Source: Candidatus Phyllobacterium onerii (GTDB lineage: Bacteria > Pseudomonadota > Alphaproteobacteria > Rhizobiales > Rhizobiaceae). Taken from it: a stretch of 64,000 bases of DNA. The stretch lies in contig NZ_JAQMHX010000006.1 of assembly GCF_028331445.1 (NCBI RefSeq), positions 124,001 through 188,000 of the forward strand, in the 5' to 3' direction. Below, piece by piece: positions 43,527 to 52,502 of this stretch. The notes under the pieces were generated by a model, which was not told the DNA's origin, made no database searches, and saw only the letters and a list, made by a program, of their open reading frames with translations. Position numbers and translations under genes: made by a program. Position 1 is the stretch's first letter. Each line of letters opens with the position of its first letter.

Positions 43527-44096
43527 ATGTTAAAACAACTCAAACCCGCGATTATCATGATAATTGCATTTACGGTCATAACCGGCCTTATCTATCCTTT
43601 GGGCATGACCGGCATTGCTCAGGTTCTGTTCCCGCGGCAGGCCAATGGCAGCCTCATCGAGAAGAACGGTACTGTCATAGGTTCCGAGCTGATCGGCCAG
43701 GCCTTTGCCGCCGACAAGTACTTCCATGGCAGGCCGTCTGCTGCGGGTGACGGGTACAATGCTGCTGCGTCCAGTGGATCCAATCTTGGACCGACAAATC
43801 CGAAATTGATCGATCGTATCAAGACGGATCTGGCCGCCTTACAGGCAACCAATCCGAATACTCCGGTGCCGATGGACCTCGTTACCACCTCGGGCAGCGG
43901 CCTGGATCCTCACGTCTCGCCGGAAGGCGCTTACTTCCAGGTGCCGCGCGTCGCCAAGGCGCGTGGTATCGATGAAACCCGCATCCGTCAGTTGGTCGAT
44001 CAGAACGTCCAGGGCCGCGAGCTCGGTTTCATGGGAGAGCCGGTGGTGAATGTGCTGGCGCTGAACCAGGCACTTGATGGCCTGACGGCACAGTAG
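43527..44096 (+). CDS. kdpC: Potassium-transporting ATPase subunit C
   Basis: 189 aa with one N-terminal helix ([20 protein letters not shown]) and a periplasmic domain with [27 protein letters not shown] and [14 protein letters not shown], all KdpC hallmarks. It supports ATP binding and assembly of KdpAB. AAAGGA at 43513 is the ribosome site; 12 bp after kdpB. Confidence 0.95.
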   Translation: MLKQLKPAIIMIIAFTVITGLIYPLGMTGIAQVLFPRQANGSLIEKNGTVIGSELIGQAFAADKYFHGRPSAAGDGYNAAASSGSNLGPTNPKLIDRIKTDLAALQATNPNTPVPMDLVTTSGSGLDPHVSPEGAYFQVPRVAKARGIDETRIRQLVDQNVQGRELGFMGEPVVNVLALNQALDGLTAQ

Positions 44097-44155
44097 TTGA
44101 ATGGGAGCCGGGGATCTGCAACCGCAAACCCCGGCTCTGGCATGAGAGGCCCACA

Positions 44156-46861
44156 ATGCCCACTGACAGCCGCGACACCGACAGGAGACCATCACCCGAT
44201 GCACTCCTTGAAAATGCGGAGCGCGAGACGCGGGGACGGCTGAAGATTTTTCTCGGGGCGGCACCCGGTGTGGGCAAAACCTATGAAATGCTGATGGCTG
44301 GCCGAGCGGCACTTGCAGATGGCAAGGATGTGGTGATCGGCGTCGTCGAGACGCATGGCCGCAAGGAAACGCAGGCTCTGGTCAACGGTTTCGAAGTGAT
44401 CGCGCGCACACATGTCAACTACAAGGATCATCATCTCCAGGAGATGGACCTCGATGCGATCCTCGCACGCCGGCCAGGCCTCGTTCTGGTCGATGAACTC
44501 GCACATACGAACGCTCCAGGCACGCGACATCCGAAGCGGTACATGGATGTGCAGGAGATCCTGGCACACGACATCGATGTCTATTCGACGATGAACATCC
44601 AGCATGTCGAAAGCCTGAATGATGTCGTGGCGCAGATCACCAAGGTGCGGGTGCGCGAAACAGTGCCGGATTCGGTCATCGACCAGGCCGATGAGGTCGA
44701 GATCATCGATCTGACGCCCGCTGATCTGATCAAGCGTCTGCTGGAGGGCAAGGTCTACGTTCCCGCCAACGCCAAGCGCGCCATGGAAAACTATTTTTCG
44801 CCAGGCAATTTGACTGCCCTGCGCGAGCTTGCACTCCGGCGTACCGCGCAACGTGTCGATGATCAGCTGCTTACCCATATGCAGGCGAATGCGATATCCG
44901 GGCCTTGGGCGGCTGGCGACCGGGTTCTCGTCTGTATCGACGAACATCCGGGCGGTGCTTCACTTGTCAGATATGCCCGCCGTCTTGCGGATCGGCTTCG
45001 GGCGCCGTGGACAGCTGTTAACGTGGAGACACATCGGTCGACGCGTTTTTCAGAAGCGGACCGGAATCGGATCGCATCTACGCTGCGCCTTGCGGGCCAG
45101 CTAGGTGGTGATGCGATCACGCTCCCGGGCCGGGATGCAGCCGAGGAAATTGCACGTCACGCACGGGAAAACAATGTTACACACATTGTCATCGGCAAGC
45201 CGCACAAGGCGCAATGGCGCGAACTCTTTGAAGGGTCGGTATCCCATGATCTGATCCGCCGGGCCGGCAATATCAGCGTGCATGTCATCTCGGGAAGCGA
45301 AGAGCATGCGGGTGCTACGGTGCGGACCGCCGAGCAGGCGCCAATGGCGAGCGTCCGGATCAGAGCCTATCTCTTGAGCACCGCCTATGTGATCGGTGCA
45401 CTCGCATTCGGCCTTTTACTCTCTAGCGTGGTTGACGTGCGCAACATCGCGCTTGTCTTCCTCATGGCGGTGCTTGCTTCCGCCGTTTCGGTTGGGCTCT
45501 GGCCGGCTTTGTTCGCATCCGTCCTTAGCGCCCTGATGCTCAATTTCTTCTTTCTCCAGCCGCTCTACACGCTCGATATTAGCGATCCTGAAAGCGTCAT
45601 CGCGCTAGCCTTCTTCTTCGGTGTCGCAGTCATTGCCAGCAATCTGACCGCACGGGTCCAGCGTCAGGCCTCGGCAGCACGTCAGCGCGCCCGAACGACC
45701 GAAGATCTCTATCTCTTCAGCAAGAAGCTCGCTGGGACCGGCACGCTTGATGATGTGTTGTGGGCAACGGCGTTCCAGATCGCATCCATGTTGAAGGTGC
45801 GTGTGGTTCTGCTTCTGCCAGATCATGGGACCATCGAGGTGAAGGCCGGCTATCCACCTGACGATACGCTGGATGATGCGGACATCGCGGCGGCCCGCTG
45901 GGCTTGGGAAAACAACCGTGCAGCAGGTCGAGGAGCTGACACGCTGCCGGGTGCGAAGCGGCTTTATCTGCCATTGCGGACGGGCCGCATGGCGGTCGGT
46001 GTCATAGGGCTGGATAGTGACAAGCAGGGGCCGCTGCTCACGCCGGAGCAACAACGTCTGCTCGATGCACTGGCTGATCAGGCGGCTGTCGCCATAGAGC
46101 GCACGCAGCTTGTGGCCGACGTCGACCGTGCCAGGCTCGCAGCGGAGGCCGACCGCCTTCGTTCGGCGCTGCTGACGTCGATCTCGCACGATCTGAAGAC
46201 CCCGCTTGCCGCCATCATGGGTGCTGCAGGTACCTTGAAGGAGTTTGCGCAGGCCTTGCCGATCGAGGCGCGGGTGGAACTGCTTGGGACTGTCATCGAC
46301 GAGTCCGAGCGACTCAACCGGTTCATCGCCAATCTGCTCGACATGACCAGGATCGAATCCGGCGCAATGGAGCCGAATTTCGCGTTCCACTACGTCGGCG
46401 ACATTGTCGGCACCGCGCTGAGCCGGGCCAGAAAGATCATTGGGCAGCACAAGACGGAGGTCAATATACCGCCCGACCTGCCGATGCTGAGGGTGGATCC
46501 GGTGCTGTTTGAGCAAGTACTGTTCAACCTTCTCGACAATGCCTCCAAATATGCACCGGAAGGTTCCTCGCTGCGAATTCAGGCCTGGACCGATGAGGGC
46601 TGGGTAATCCTGCAGGTCATCGATGAAGGGCCAGGCATCCCCGCCGATGATCTGGAGCGAGTTTTCGATACATTCTATCGCGTACGCAAGGGCGATCAGG
46701 TCACAGCCGGTACTGGGCTTGGCCTGTCGATATCACGCGGCTTCATAGAAGCCATGGGCGGCACCATTAAAGCGGAAAGGCGTATCGACGGGTCGGGCAC
46801 GATCTTCACGATCAGGATGCCCGTTCCGAAGGAGACGCCAAACCTGGAAGAACTCATATGA
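44156..46861 (+). CDS. kdpD: Sensor histidine kinase KdpD
   Basis: 901 aa. The order is KdpD N-domain with Walker A GAAPGVGKTYEML (about 33-45) and DELAHTNAPG, a universal-stress-protein domain (about 250-380), four membrane helices (about 400-500), a GAF region, HisKA with His in SISHDLKTPLAAIMGAAG (about 677) and the ATPase domain ending in GTGLGLSISRG. It senses low K+ or turgor and phosphorylates KdpE. It overlaps kdpE by ATGA. The downstream ptsN paralogue may bind it. Confidence 0.95.
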   Translation: MPTDSRDTDRRPSPDALLENAERETRGRLKIFLGAAPGVGKTYEMLMAGRAALADGKDVVIGVVETHGRKETQALVNGFEVIARTHVNYKDHHLQEMDLDAILARRPGLVLVDELAHTNAPGTRHPKRYMDVQEILAHDIDVYSTMNIQHVESLNDVVAQITKVRVRETVPDSVIDQADEVEIIDLTPADLIKRLLEGKVYVPANAKRAMENYFSPGNLTALRELALRRTAQRVDDQLLTHMQANAISGPWAAGDRVLVCIDEHPGGASLVRYARRLADRLRAPWTAVNVETHRSTRFSEADRNRIASTLRLAGQLGGDAITLPGRDAAEEIARHARENNVTHIVIGKPHKAQWRELFEGSVSHDLIRRAGNISVHVISGSEEHAGATVRTAEQAPMASVRIRAYLLSTAYVIGALAFGLLLSSVVDVRNIALVFLMAVLASAVSVGLWPALFASVLSALMLNFFFLQPLYTLDISDPESVIALAFFFGVAVIASNLTARVQRQASAARQRARTTEDLYLFSKKLAGTGTLDDVLWATAFQIASMLKVRVVLLLPDHGTIEVKAGYPPDDTLDDADIAAARWAWENNRAAGRGADTLPGAKRLYLPLRTGRMAVGVIGLDSDKQGPLLTPEQQRLLDALADQAAVAIERTQLVADVDRARLAAEADRLRSALLTSISHDLKTPLAAIMGAAGTLKEFAQALPIEARVELLGTVIDESERLNRFIANLLDMTRIESGAMEPNFAFHYVGDIVGTALSRARKIIGQHKTEVNIPPDLPMLRVDPVLFEQVLFNLLDNASKYAPEGSSLRIQAWTDEGWVILQVIDEGPGIPADDLERVFDTFYRVRKGDQVTAGTGLGLSISRGFIEAMGGTIKAERRIDGSGTIFTIRMPVPKETPNLEELI

Positions 46862-47550
46862 CAAATTCAAGCGTAAAGATCCTGGTTGTGGATGACGAGC
46901 CACCCATCCGCAAGTTGCTCCGGCTTGGCCTAAGCACGCAGGGCTACAGTGTTGTCGAGGCTATGAACGCCACCGCCGCGATCGAGCAAATAGCTCTGTC
47001 TCAGCCGGATCTCGTCGTGCTTGATCTCGGACTGCCGGACCTTTCCGGTTACGAACTGCTGCGTCGCTGGCGCGATGAGGGTTCGGATCTGCCGGTGGTC
47101 ATTCTTTCAAGCCGGACGGACGAAGGCGGTATCGTGCAGGCGCTGGAGCTCGGCGCAGACGATTATATCACCAAGCCGTTCGGCATGAATGAACTCGTCG
47201 CTCGTATACGTGTCGCGTTGCGGCACAGGTTGCAGCAGCAGGGAGAGAGGCCGATTTTCGAGACGGGCGGGCTTTCGGTCGATCTGGTCAAGCGCATCGT
47301 CAAGGTCGATGGCAAAGAGGTCAAGCTGTCGCCAAAGGAGTATGAGATCCTGCGTGTCCTCGTACAGCATGCGGGCAAGGCTCTGACGCACCGGTTCCTG
47401 CTGGCGCAGGTGTGGGGAGGTTCGACGGATGTGCAATATCTGCGCGTTCACGTGCGGCAACTCCGGCAGAAGATCGAGCGGCTGCCCGACCAACCGCAAT
47501 ATATCACGACCGAGACCGGCGTCGGCTATCGCCTCAGAGAAGTAGAGTGA
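46858..47550 (+). CDS. kdpE: Response regulator KdpE
   Basis: 230 aa OmpR-type regulator. VVDDEPPIRK opens the receiver, the phospho-acceptor is in LVVLDLGLPDLSG and the Lys in ITKPFG; the winged-helix domain ends YITTETGVGYRL. It would activate the kdp genes, probably at the KdpE-like box 39022-39038. It overlaps kdpD by four bases. Confidence 0.95.
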   Translation: MTNSSVKILVVDDEPPIRKLLRLGLSTQGYSVVEAMNATAAIEQIALSQPDLVVLDLGLPDLSGYELLRRWRDEGSDLPVVILSSRTDEGGIVQALELGADDYITKPFGMNELVARIRVALRHRLQQQGERPIFETGGLSVDLVKRIVKVDGKEVKLSPKEYEILRVLVQHAGKALTHRFLLAQVWGGSTDVQYLRVHVRQLRQKIERLPDQPQYITTETGVGYRLREVE

Positions 47551-47571
47551 ACACTCGCGACTGAAAATAGA

Positions 47572-48033
47572 ATGAGAATCGTCATGAAATTAGCCGACTA
47601 TATAAAGCCGGAGAATGTAATCTGGAATCTTGATGTGTCATCCAAGACGCAGGCACTGCAGGCGATGTCTGCCAGTGCAAGTAAACTTGCGGCAATTCCA
47701 GCCGACGCGATTCTGGGTTCTCTGCTAAAACGGGAAAAGCTGGGGTCGACCGGCGTCGGACAGGGTGTTGCCCTTCCGCATACGCGCATCGCTGGCATTG
47801 GCCGGCCTGTCGCGATGGTTGCTCGATTGAAGCAACCCATCGACTTCGAATCGATCGATGGCCAGCCGGTGGATATTGTCTTCCTGTTACTGACGCCGGA
47901 CGAGGAGCCCGACAAGCATCTCAATGTGTTGGCTTGTTTTTCCAGAAAGCTGCGCTCACCCGGTGTTCTTGATCAAATGAGAGCGGCGAAAGACGCGGCG
48001 TCGCTCTATTCGTGTTTCGTAGAGGAACTTTAG
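47572..48033 (+). CDS. ptsN: PTS EIIA-like nitrogen regulatory protein (PtsN paralogue)
   Basis: 153 aa; two in-frame ATGs at 47572 and 47584, neither with a strong ribosome site. The phosphorylated His is in GVGQGVALPHTRI (about residue 71), the EIIA-Ntr signature. EIIA-Ntr in E. coli binds KdpD and TrkA and controls K+ homeostasis, and a similar link to Kdp has been described in rhizobia. Lying 21 bp after kdpE, this copy is likely dedicated to the kdp system rather than to rpoN, where the housekeeping ptsN usually sits. Confidence 0.87.
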   Translation: MRIVMKLADYIKPENVIWNLDVSSKTQALQAMSASASKLAAIPADAILGSLLKREKLGSTGVGQGVALPHTRIAGIGRPVAMVARLKQPIDFESIDGQPVDIVFLLLTPDEEPDKHLNVLACFSRKLRSPGVLDQMRAAKDAASLYSCFVEEL

Positions 48034-48036
48034 CGC

Positions 48037-48309
48037 TCAGGCGCGTCTATGATAAGACCGGTCGGACCGATCGGACAGGTCCTGCCAGGGATCGGCGAGC
48101 AGGCAATCGTCGTCCTCGGCGCACCAGACCGCACCCGGCTGGTGCTCGCTTTGCGCAGCGGCAAAATGTACGGCCGATTGCTTGTCCGCAAAAAGACCGC
48201 CGACCAGACGCTGCCTGTCACAAACGATCCAGCAACCGTCAATGCTGCGACCGACAAGAAAGCGACAGCAATCGTTCGAGTTATCGTGATTTTTTACAGC
48301 ATGTGCCAT
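48037..48309 (-). CDS. Conserved small rhizobial-type protein, function unknown
   Basis: 90 aa. The stretch RFLVGRSIDGCWIVCDRQRLVGGLFADKQSAVHFAAAQSEHQPGAV resembles short proteins I have seen in rhizobial genomes, with an antiparallel sheet then helix pattern, but no named domain. It ends three bases from the ptsN stop, convergently. Competing frames on both strands exist here (48030-48257 minus and 48049-48345 plus); this one reads most like a protein. Ribosome site only moderate. Confidence 0.5.
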   Translation of the reverse strand: MAHAVKNHDNSNDCCRFLVGRSIDGCWIVCDRQRLVGGLFADKQSAVHFAAAQSEHQPGAVWCAEDDDCLLADPWQDLSDRSDRSYHRRA

Positions 48310-48324
48310 GATTTCTCACTTTCA

Positions 48325-48348
48325 GCTTCAGGCTTGCCGGCCTGAAGC
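48325..48348. terminator. Hairpin downstream of the DapA-family gene
   Basis: GCTTCAGGC / GCCTGAAGC, 9-bp perfect stem with a 6-base loop, 29 bp past the dapA-like stop at 48378. No T run. It probably marks the end of the leftward TRAP-aldolase transcript. Confidence 0.55.
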
Positions 48349-48377
48349 GATAGATGTTGTTGAATTGCGTTTTGGTA

Positions 48378-49358
48378 CTAGACGCGCCAAGCGAGTGGCG
48401 CGGTCTGAGCGTCGGAAGTTGTCTCGACTTGCTTGAAGATCGCGTTGGCGCCGTCATCTGTCCCACCCAGATGATCCAGAGCCGATCCAATCTCGCCAGC
48501 TGTCTCCACAGAGACGCGTACAAGCGGCAGGCGAACTTCGTCACTCATGCCACGGCGATGCTTGAGTGCATACTTTATCGGGCATGGATTTGTATCGAGG
48601 TCAAAAGCCTTGAAAACTGGCTGCATTCTTTGCTGAATGTATCTGGCGGTCGCCCAGTCACCGGCTTTGCACGCATCGCGCAAGGCGACGAAAACGTGCG
48701 GCAGCACGTTGGCGACGACCGAGATCATCCCGTCACCACCGAGCAGATTAAATGCATATGCCGTCTCGTCGTGACCGGACAGCAGAATGAAGCGGTCATG
48801 GAAGATCGTGCGAATATATTCGACGCGCTTGACCTCTCCAGTCGCGTCCTTGATGCCCACGATCGCAGGAATTTGGGCAAGCCGGTCGAGGGTGTGCATG
48901 GTAAGATCAACACCTGTTCGCGACGGCACGTTGTAGATGATGATCGGCAGGTTGGTGCTTTGCGCGATCGCCTCGAAGTGACGCACAATGCCCTCCTGGC
49001 TCGGCCTGTTGTAGTAGGGAGTGACAATGAGGGCAGCGTCGGCGCCGCAGGACTGGGCCGCGGACGTATGGGCAATCGTCAGTTCAGTGCTGTTGGTTCC
49101 TGTACCGGCAATGACCGGCACGCGTCCGCGTGAAGTTCGTACGCAGATTCTGATGATTTTCAGCCGCTCATCCCACGCAAGGGTAGGAGTTTCGCCAGTG
49201 GTGCCGCAAGGGACAAGGGCATCGATGCCGCATTGTATGTGCCACTCCGATAAAGTGGCGAGAGCGTCACAATCGATGACACCGTTCTGGAAGGGCGTGA
49301 CAAGCGCGGTCATCACGCCCTTCAATCGTGAAGGGTCGTCTTTGCTAGTCGTAGTCAT
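48378..49358 (-). CDS. DapA family class I aldolase (dihydrodipicolinate synthase-like)
   Basis: 326 aa from the ATG at 49358 (AGAGGAAA upstream); the frame continues to 49445 across a hairpin. The pyruvate site GTTGET, the catalytic Tyr in TPYYNRPSQEG and the Schiff-base Lys in VGIKDATGE are all present, with YNVPSRTG typical of true DapA. The C-terminal extra about 30 residues are unusual. Behind a TRAP transporter it is more likely a catabolic aldolase for an imported keto-acid than the lysine enzyme, but the motifs alone do not separate them. Confidence 0.78.
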   Translation of the reverse strand: MTTTSKDDPSRLKGVMTALVTPFQNGVIDCDALATLSEWHIQCGIDALVPCGTTGETPTLAWDERLKIIRICVRTSRGRVPVIAGTGTNSTELTIAHTSAAQSCGADAALIVTPYYNRPSQEGIVRHFEAIAQSTNLPIIIYNVPSRTGVDLTMHTLDRLAQIPAIVGIKDATGEVKRVEYIRTIFHDRFILLSGHDETAYAFNLLGGDGMISVVANVLPHVFVALRDACKAGDWATARYIQQRMQPVFKAFDLDTNPCPIKYALKHRRGMSDEVRLPLVRVSVETAGEIGSALDHLGGTDDGANAIFKQVETTSDAQTAPLAWRV

Positions 49359-49387
49359 GGATTTCCTCTTATTACGATCTATCTGCA

Positions 49388-49422
49388 GACCCCGAACGCC
49401 GGAGAACTGCCGGCGAGGGGTC
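49388..49422. repeat. Intercistronic hairpin before the DapA-family gene
   Basis: GACCCC / GGGGTC outer and GCCGG / CCGGC inner stems between the 52-aa gene and the aldolase gene. No T run; probably an RNA processing or stability element. Confidence 0.55.
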
Positions 49423-49431
49423 CCGTCGTAC

Positions 49432-49590
49432 TCAGAGAGAGACACTGAGTGCGACGGCGAGTCTCAAACCGGCGGCCCCGGCCAATAGAGCAGTGAGCAC
49501 CAGCAGCATTATTAACCTCTGGCTGTGCTTCGCGGTAAGGTTCGTTTGTTCAGTCTGATTTAATTCTACAGTATTCATCGATATGGTCAT
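49432..49590 (-). CDS. 52-aa single-span membrane protein in the TRAP-aldolase cluster
   Basis: Start at 49590 with GGAG 9 bases upstream; later in-frame ATGs exist. Polar N-terminus (MNTVELNQTEQTNLTAKHSQ), then one helix (LIMLLVLTALLAGAAGLRLAVAL). It lies between dctM and the aldolase gene in the same direction, with hairpins on both sides. It may be an extra transporter subunit. Family not recognised. Confidence 0.5.
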   Translation of the reverse strand: MTISMNTVELNQTEQTNLTAKHSQRLIMLLVLTALLAGAAGLRLAVALSVSL

Positions 49591-49714
49591 TTCCGTGCAC
49601 TCCAATGGTTTGGGTACACGCAAGAAATACCATGCCCGCCGATATAAATTCCATTGCGGGTTCAGAGTAAAGATATCAAGAATTCATAAAGCGCCATGGC
49701 TCAGCCGGCTGATG

Positions 49715-49737
49715 CCGGCCGCGGTCTTCGCGGCCGG
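49715..49737. terminator. Strong hairpin directly after the dctM stop
   Basis: CCGGCCGCG / CGCGGCCGG, 9-bp stem, 5-base loop, abutting the stop codon at 49738-49740 on the minus strand. A 12-bp palindrome TCAGCCGGCTGA at 49701-49712 follows. Without a T run it may end or slow transcription before the small membrane gene. Confidence 0.6.
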
Positions 49738-51180
49738 TCACTTGAACGACGGCGGCTGCCCAAGATCGAACGATGGCGGATTGCCAAGGTCGTTGCCCGG
49801 AGCGGATGGCAAATTCAGCTGGATATTCTGCAGGTCGACCGCGGGCGTCGAATCAAGGAAGTAGGTAACCATCCCCGGAAAGGCGATGAGCAGACCTACA
49901 AGGATCAGCTGCAGAACCAGCCATGGGATTGCACCCATGTAGATATCGCTGGTCTTGATCGATTTTGGTGCGATGCCCCTGAGATAAAACAGTGCAAAGC
50001 CGAAGGGCGGGTGCATGAAACTCGTCTGCATATTGGCGCAGATCATGACGCCGAACCAGATGAGATCGATTCCGAGTGCGCTTGCGGCGGGCGCAAGCAG
50101 TGGAATGACGATGAAGGCGATTTCGAAGAAATCGAGGAAGAAGGCGAGGATAAATATGAAGATATTGACGAAGATCAGAAATCCGACGACGCCGCCCGGC
50201 AGCGCGGTCAGCATGGTTTCGATCCAGTGACCGCCACCGACGCCTTGAAACACCAGACTGAACACGCGTGCGCCGAGCAGAATGAATACGACCATGGCGG
50301 TGAGGCGCATCGTCATATCCATCGCCTGATAGACGAGCTTCCAGGTCAGGCGCCGGTTCAGCCAGGCAATGAACATGGCACCGACAACCCCCATCGCTCC
50401 GGCTTCCGTGGGTGTGGCAAGGCCCATGAAGATCGTGCCGAGCACGATGAAGATGAGCGCAAGCGACGGGATCATGCCGCGTGCGCAGCGTGCCAGCAGC
50501 GGCCAGCCTCGGAGGGTACGCGCTTCAGGCGGAAGCGCAGGAACGTGATCCGGCCTGATGATGCTGAGAACGAACACCCAGCCCGCGAACAGCAGGACCT
50601 GAACAATGCTCGCTCCGGTCGCGCCGATATACATATCACCCGGCGACTTGCCGAGCTGATCGGCAAGGACGATGAGCACAAGCGACGGCGGAATAAGTTG
50701 GGTGATCGTGCCGGAAGCCGCGATGACGCCGGTGGCGTGCCGGATGTTGTAGCCGTATTTCGCCATCACGGGCAGCGAGATCAGGCCCATCGCGATCACG
50801 GATGCGGCAACTGTACCAGTTATCGCGCCGAGAATGGCGCCGACAAGGATGACAGCATAGGAAAGGCCGCCGCGAACGCCACCGAACAGCTGGCCGAACC
50901 CTTCAAGCAGGTCCTCGGCGAGGCCGCATCGTTCAAGGATGACGCCCATGAACGTAAAAAACGGGATCGCCAACAGCAGTTCGTTGGAAAGCACCGAAAA
51001 CATCTGGTAGGTGAGATTACCCAGGAAGTCCGGGCCGATTTCACCCATTTCGATGCCGATGAAGCCGAAGAAGAGGCCGACCGCAGCGAGGGAAAACGCC
51101 GCCGGATAGCCGATCACCATAAAGATGATCAGCCCGAAGAACATCAACGGGGCAAGATTGTCAGCAAAAAATGTCATCAT
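49738..51180 (-). CDS. TRAP transporter large permease, DctM type
   Basis: 480 aa with about 12 membrane helices. FFADNLAPLMFFGLIIFMVIGYPAAFSLA and the GAxxGTVAASVIAMG region (ILGAITGTVAASV) are typical of DctM. Na+-coupled import of an organic acid is expected. The C-terminus ends in a Pro/Ser tail with a repeated PPSF unit that is not usual. It overlaps dctQ by ATGA. The binding protein DctP is not encoded nearby. Confidence 0.9.
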   Translation of the reverse strand: MMTFFADNLAPLMFFGLIIFMVIGYPAAFSLAAVGLFFGFIGIEMGEIGPDFLGNLTYQMFSVLSNELLLAIPFFTFMGVILERCGLAEDLLEGFGQLFGGVRGGLSYAVILVGAILGAITGTVAASVIAMGLISLPVMAKYGYNIRHATGVIAASGTITQLIPPSLVLIVLADQLGKSPGDMYIGATGASIVQVLLFAGWVFVLSIIRPDHVPALPPEARTLRGWPLLARCARGMIPSLALIFIVLGTIFMGLATPTEAGAMGVVGAMFIAWLNRRLTWKLVYQAMDMTMRLTAMVVFILLGARVFSLVFQGVGGGHWIETMLTALPGGVVGFLIFVNIFIFILAFFLDFFEIAFIVIPLLAPAASALGIDLIWFGVMICANMQTSFMHPPFGFALFYLRGIAPKSIKTSDIYMGAIPWLVLQLILVGLLIAFPGMVTYFLDSTPAVDLQNIQLNLPSAPGNDLGNPPSFDLGQPPSFK

Positions 51181-51785
51181 TGAACGGGTTTCTCGTAGGC
51201 AAATTCGCGAACATAATCAGTAGTGAGGGCGAGATAGCATTTGATGAGTTCTGAAATGCCCTGCAGACCCACTAGTGCGAAGCCCACGGGAAGGCTTAAC
51301 TTGACGGGCCAGAGCGGAAGGCCACCTGAGTTGGACGATCCTTCATTGGTTACCCATGACAGGACGAACCAGGGCCACGTGAAATAAATCATCAGGCAAC
51401 ATATCGGCAGCAGGAAAAACAGGCCGCCAAGCAAATCGATCCACGTCCTCGTTCTTTCGCTGACGGAGCCGTAAACGAGGTCGACGCGCACATGTTCGTT
51501 CAATTTCAACGTCCAGGCGCCGCCGAGCATGACCATGCCGGCGAAGAGATACCACTGCAGTTCGGAAAGGGAATTGGAATTACGGCCATACACAGCCAGA
51601 ATACTGCGGAACAAGCCACCAAACCCGAGGTTGTGGTCCAGCCAGATCATCGTGCTGATGCTGTAACGCAAAAGGGCGTTAAAGGCGCAAACCAGTGATG
51701 CAAACAGGACAAAATAGATCGCGACAATCGCTATGCGACGATTGAATTCATCGATCCAACCCGTGATGGCCAGCCATCGTGACAT
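51177..51785 (-). CDS. TRAP transporter small permease, DctQ type
   Basis: 202 aa from the ATG at 51785, with GGGAGGGG 7 bases upstream; the frame to 51827 is not needed. Four membrane helices with the DctQ signature spread over FNALLRYSISTMIWLDH, GGAWTLKLNEHVRVDLVYG and LSLPVGFALVGLQGISELIK. The insert between helices is long. It supports DctM and overlaps it by four bases. Confidence 0.87.
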   Translation of the reverse strand: MSRWLAITGWIDEFNRRIAIVAIYFVLFASLVCAFNALLRYSISTMIWLDHNLGFGGLFRSILAVYGRNSNSLSELQWYLFAGMVMLGGAWTLKLNEHVRVDLVYGSVSERTRTWIDLLGGLFFLLPICCLMIYFTWPWFVLSWVTNEGSSNSGGLPLWPVKLSLPVGFALVGLQGISELIKCYLALTTDYVREFAYEKPVQ

Positions 51786-52001
51786 GCAGTGTCCCCTCCC
51801 ATTCACACCTTTCTGGCAAGTCGGCACCTCTTGTTCGAGTGTTTTGCCGGTCTTGCGGGCTGACAGAGTTAACCCAAGGAATCGAACGTTGCAATGGCGC
51901 AGCTTTCATCAATTTCACCGAATGAAAGCAGGTGCAGGCGATCCGGAGCCTTCACTTCCTGATGCAATTGCGCAATCATCGGGAGGCAAGGAGGAACATC
52001 G

Positions 52002-52502
52002 ATGGCGACAGATTCGGATGTCTCGGGCGGCCTGACCGGCGGTTGCGTTTGCGGCCATGTGCGCTACCGCATGGAAACTGCGCCGATCATTGTCCACGGC
52101 TGCCACTGCCGTTACTGCCAGCGGATGTCGGGTTCGGCTTTCGCGGTCAACGCCATGATCGAGTCTGACCGCGTCATCCTCACCGGTGAGGGCAAGCCCG
52201 ATGCGATTCATACGGCGTCAGCATTGCCTGCCGGCCAGATGATCCATCGCTGCCCGCGCTGTTCCGTACCGCTATGGGCCAATCATTCCCAGCTTGGTGA
52301 GACTTTCGCGCTCGTCTACGTTGGCACGCTGGACGATGCTTCAAAGCTATCTCCCGATATTCATTGTTTCACGACGACCAAGCATTCATGGGTCGCGCTG
52401 CCAGCGGGTGTCCCAGCCTTCGAAGGCAACTACGATGCGGAACAGGTCTGGAGCGCTGAGGCCAAAGCGCGTTTCACAACGGCGATGCAAGGTGAAGCAT
52501 GA
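52002..52502 (+). CDS. GFA family zinc protein (glutathione-dependent formaldehyde-activating-like)
   Basis: 166 aa. Cysteine motifs [25 protein letters not shown] and [11 protein letters not shown] form the Gfa/CENP-V zinc site set. Members were named for formaldehyde adduct formation with glutathione, but this role is unsettled; many act on unknown thiol adducts. AGGAGG just before 52002 is a strong ribosome site. It overlaps the aldo/keto reductase gene (ATGATGA), so they are co-translated. Confidence 0.85.
   Translation: MATDSDVSGGLTGGCVCGHVRYRMETAPIIVHGCHCRYCQRMSGSAFAVNAMIESDRVILTGEGKPDAIHTASALPAGQMIHRCPRCSVPLWANHSQLGETFALVYVGTLDDASKLSPDIHCFTTTKHSWVALPAGVPAFEGNYDAEQVWSAEAKARFTTAMQGEA

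Noticed and set aside
45605-46516. 303-aa open frame on the minus strand opposite kdpD
   Set aside because: Covers the kinase domains of kdpD; Arg/His/Gln-rich composition without motifs.
48049-48345. 98-aa plus-strand frame after ptsN
   Set aside because: Competes with the minus-strand 90-aa frame that reads more like a folded protein; no ribosome site seen.
49696-51183. 495-aa open frame on the plus strand opposite dctM
   Set aside because: Highly charged, low-complexity translation (runs of Glu, Asp, Arg, Lys) typical of an antisense shadow of a GC-rich membrane-protein gene; dctM has clear family motifs and operon overlaps.
51786-52001. EcfG-type promoter before the GFA gene (GGAATC ... 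GAACGTT)
   Set aside because: The elements are not at the required 16-17 bp spacing.
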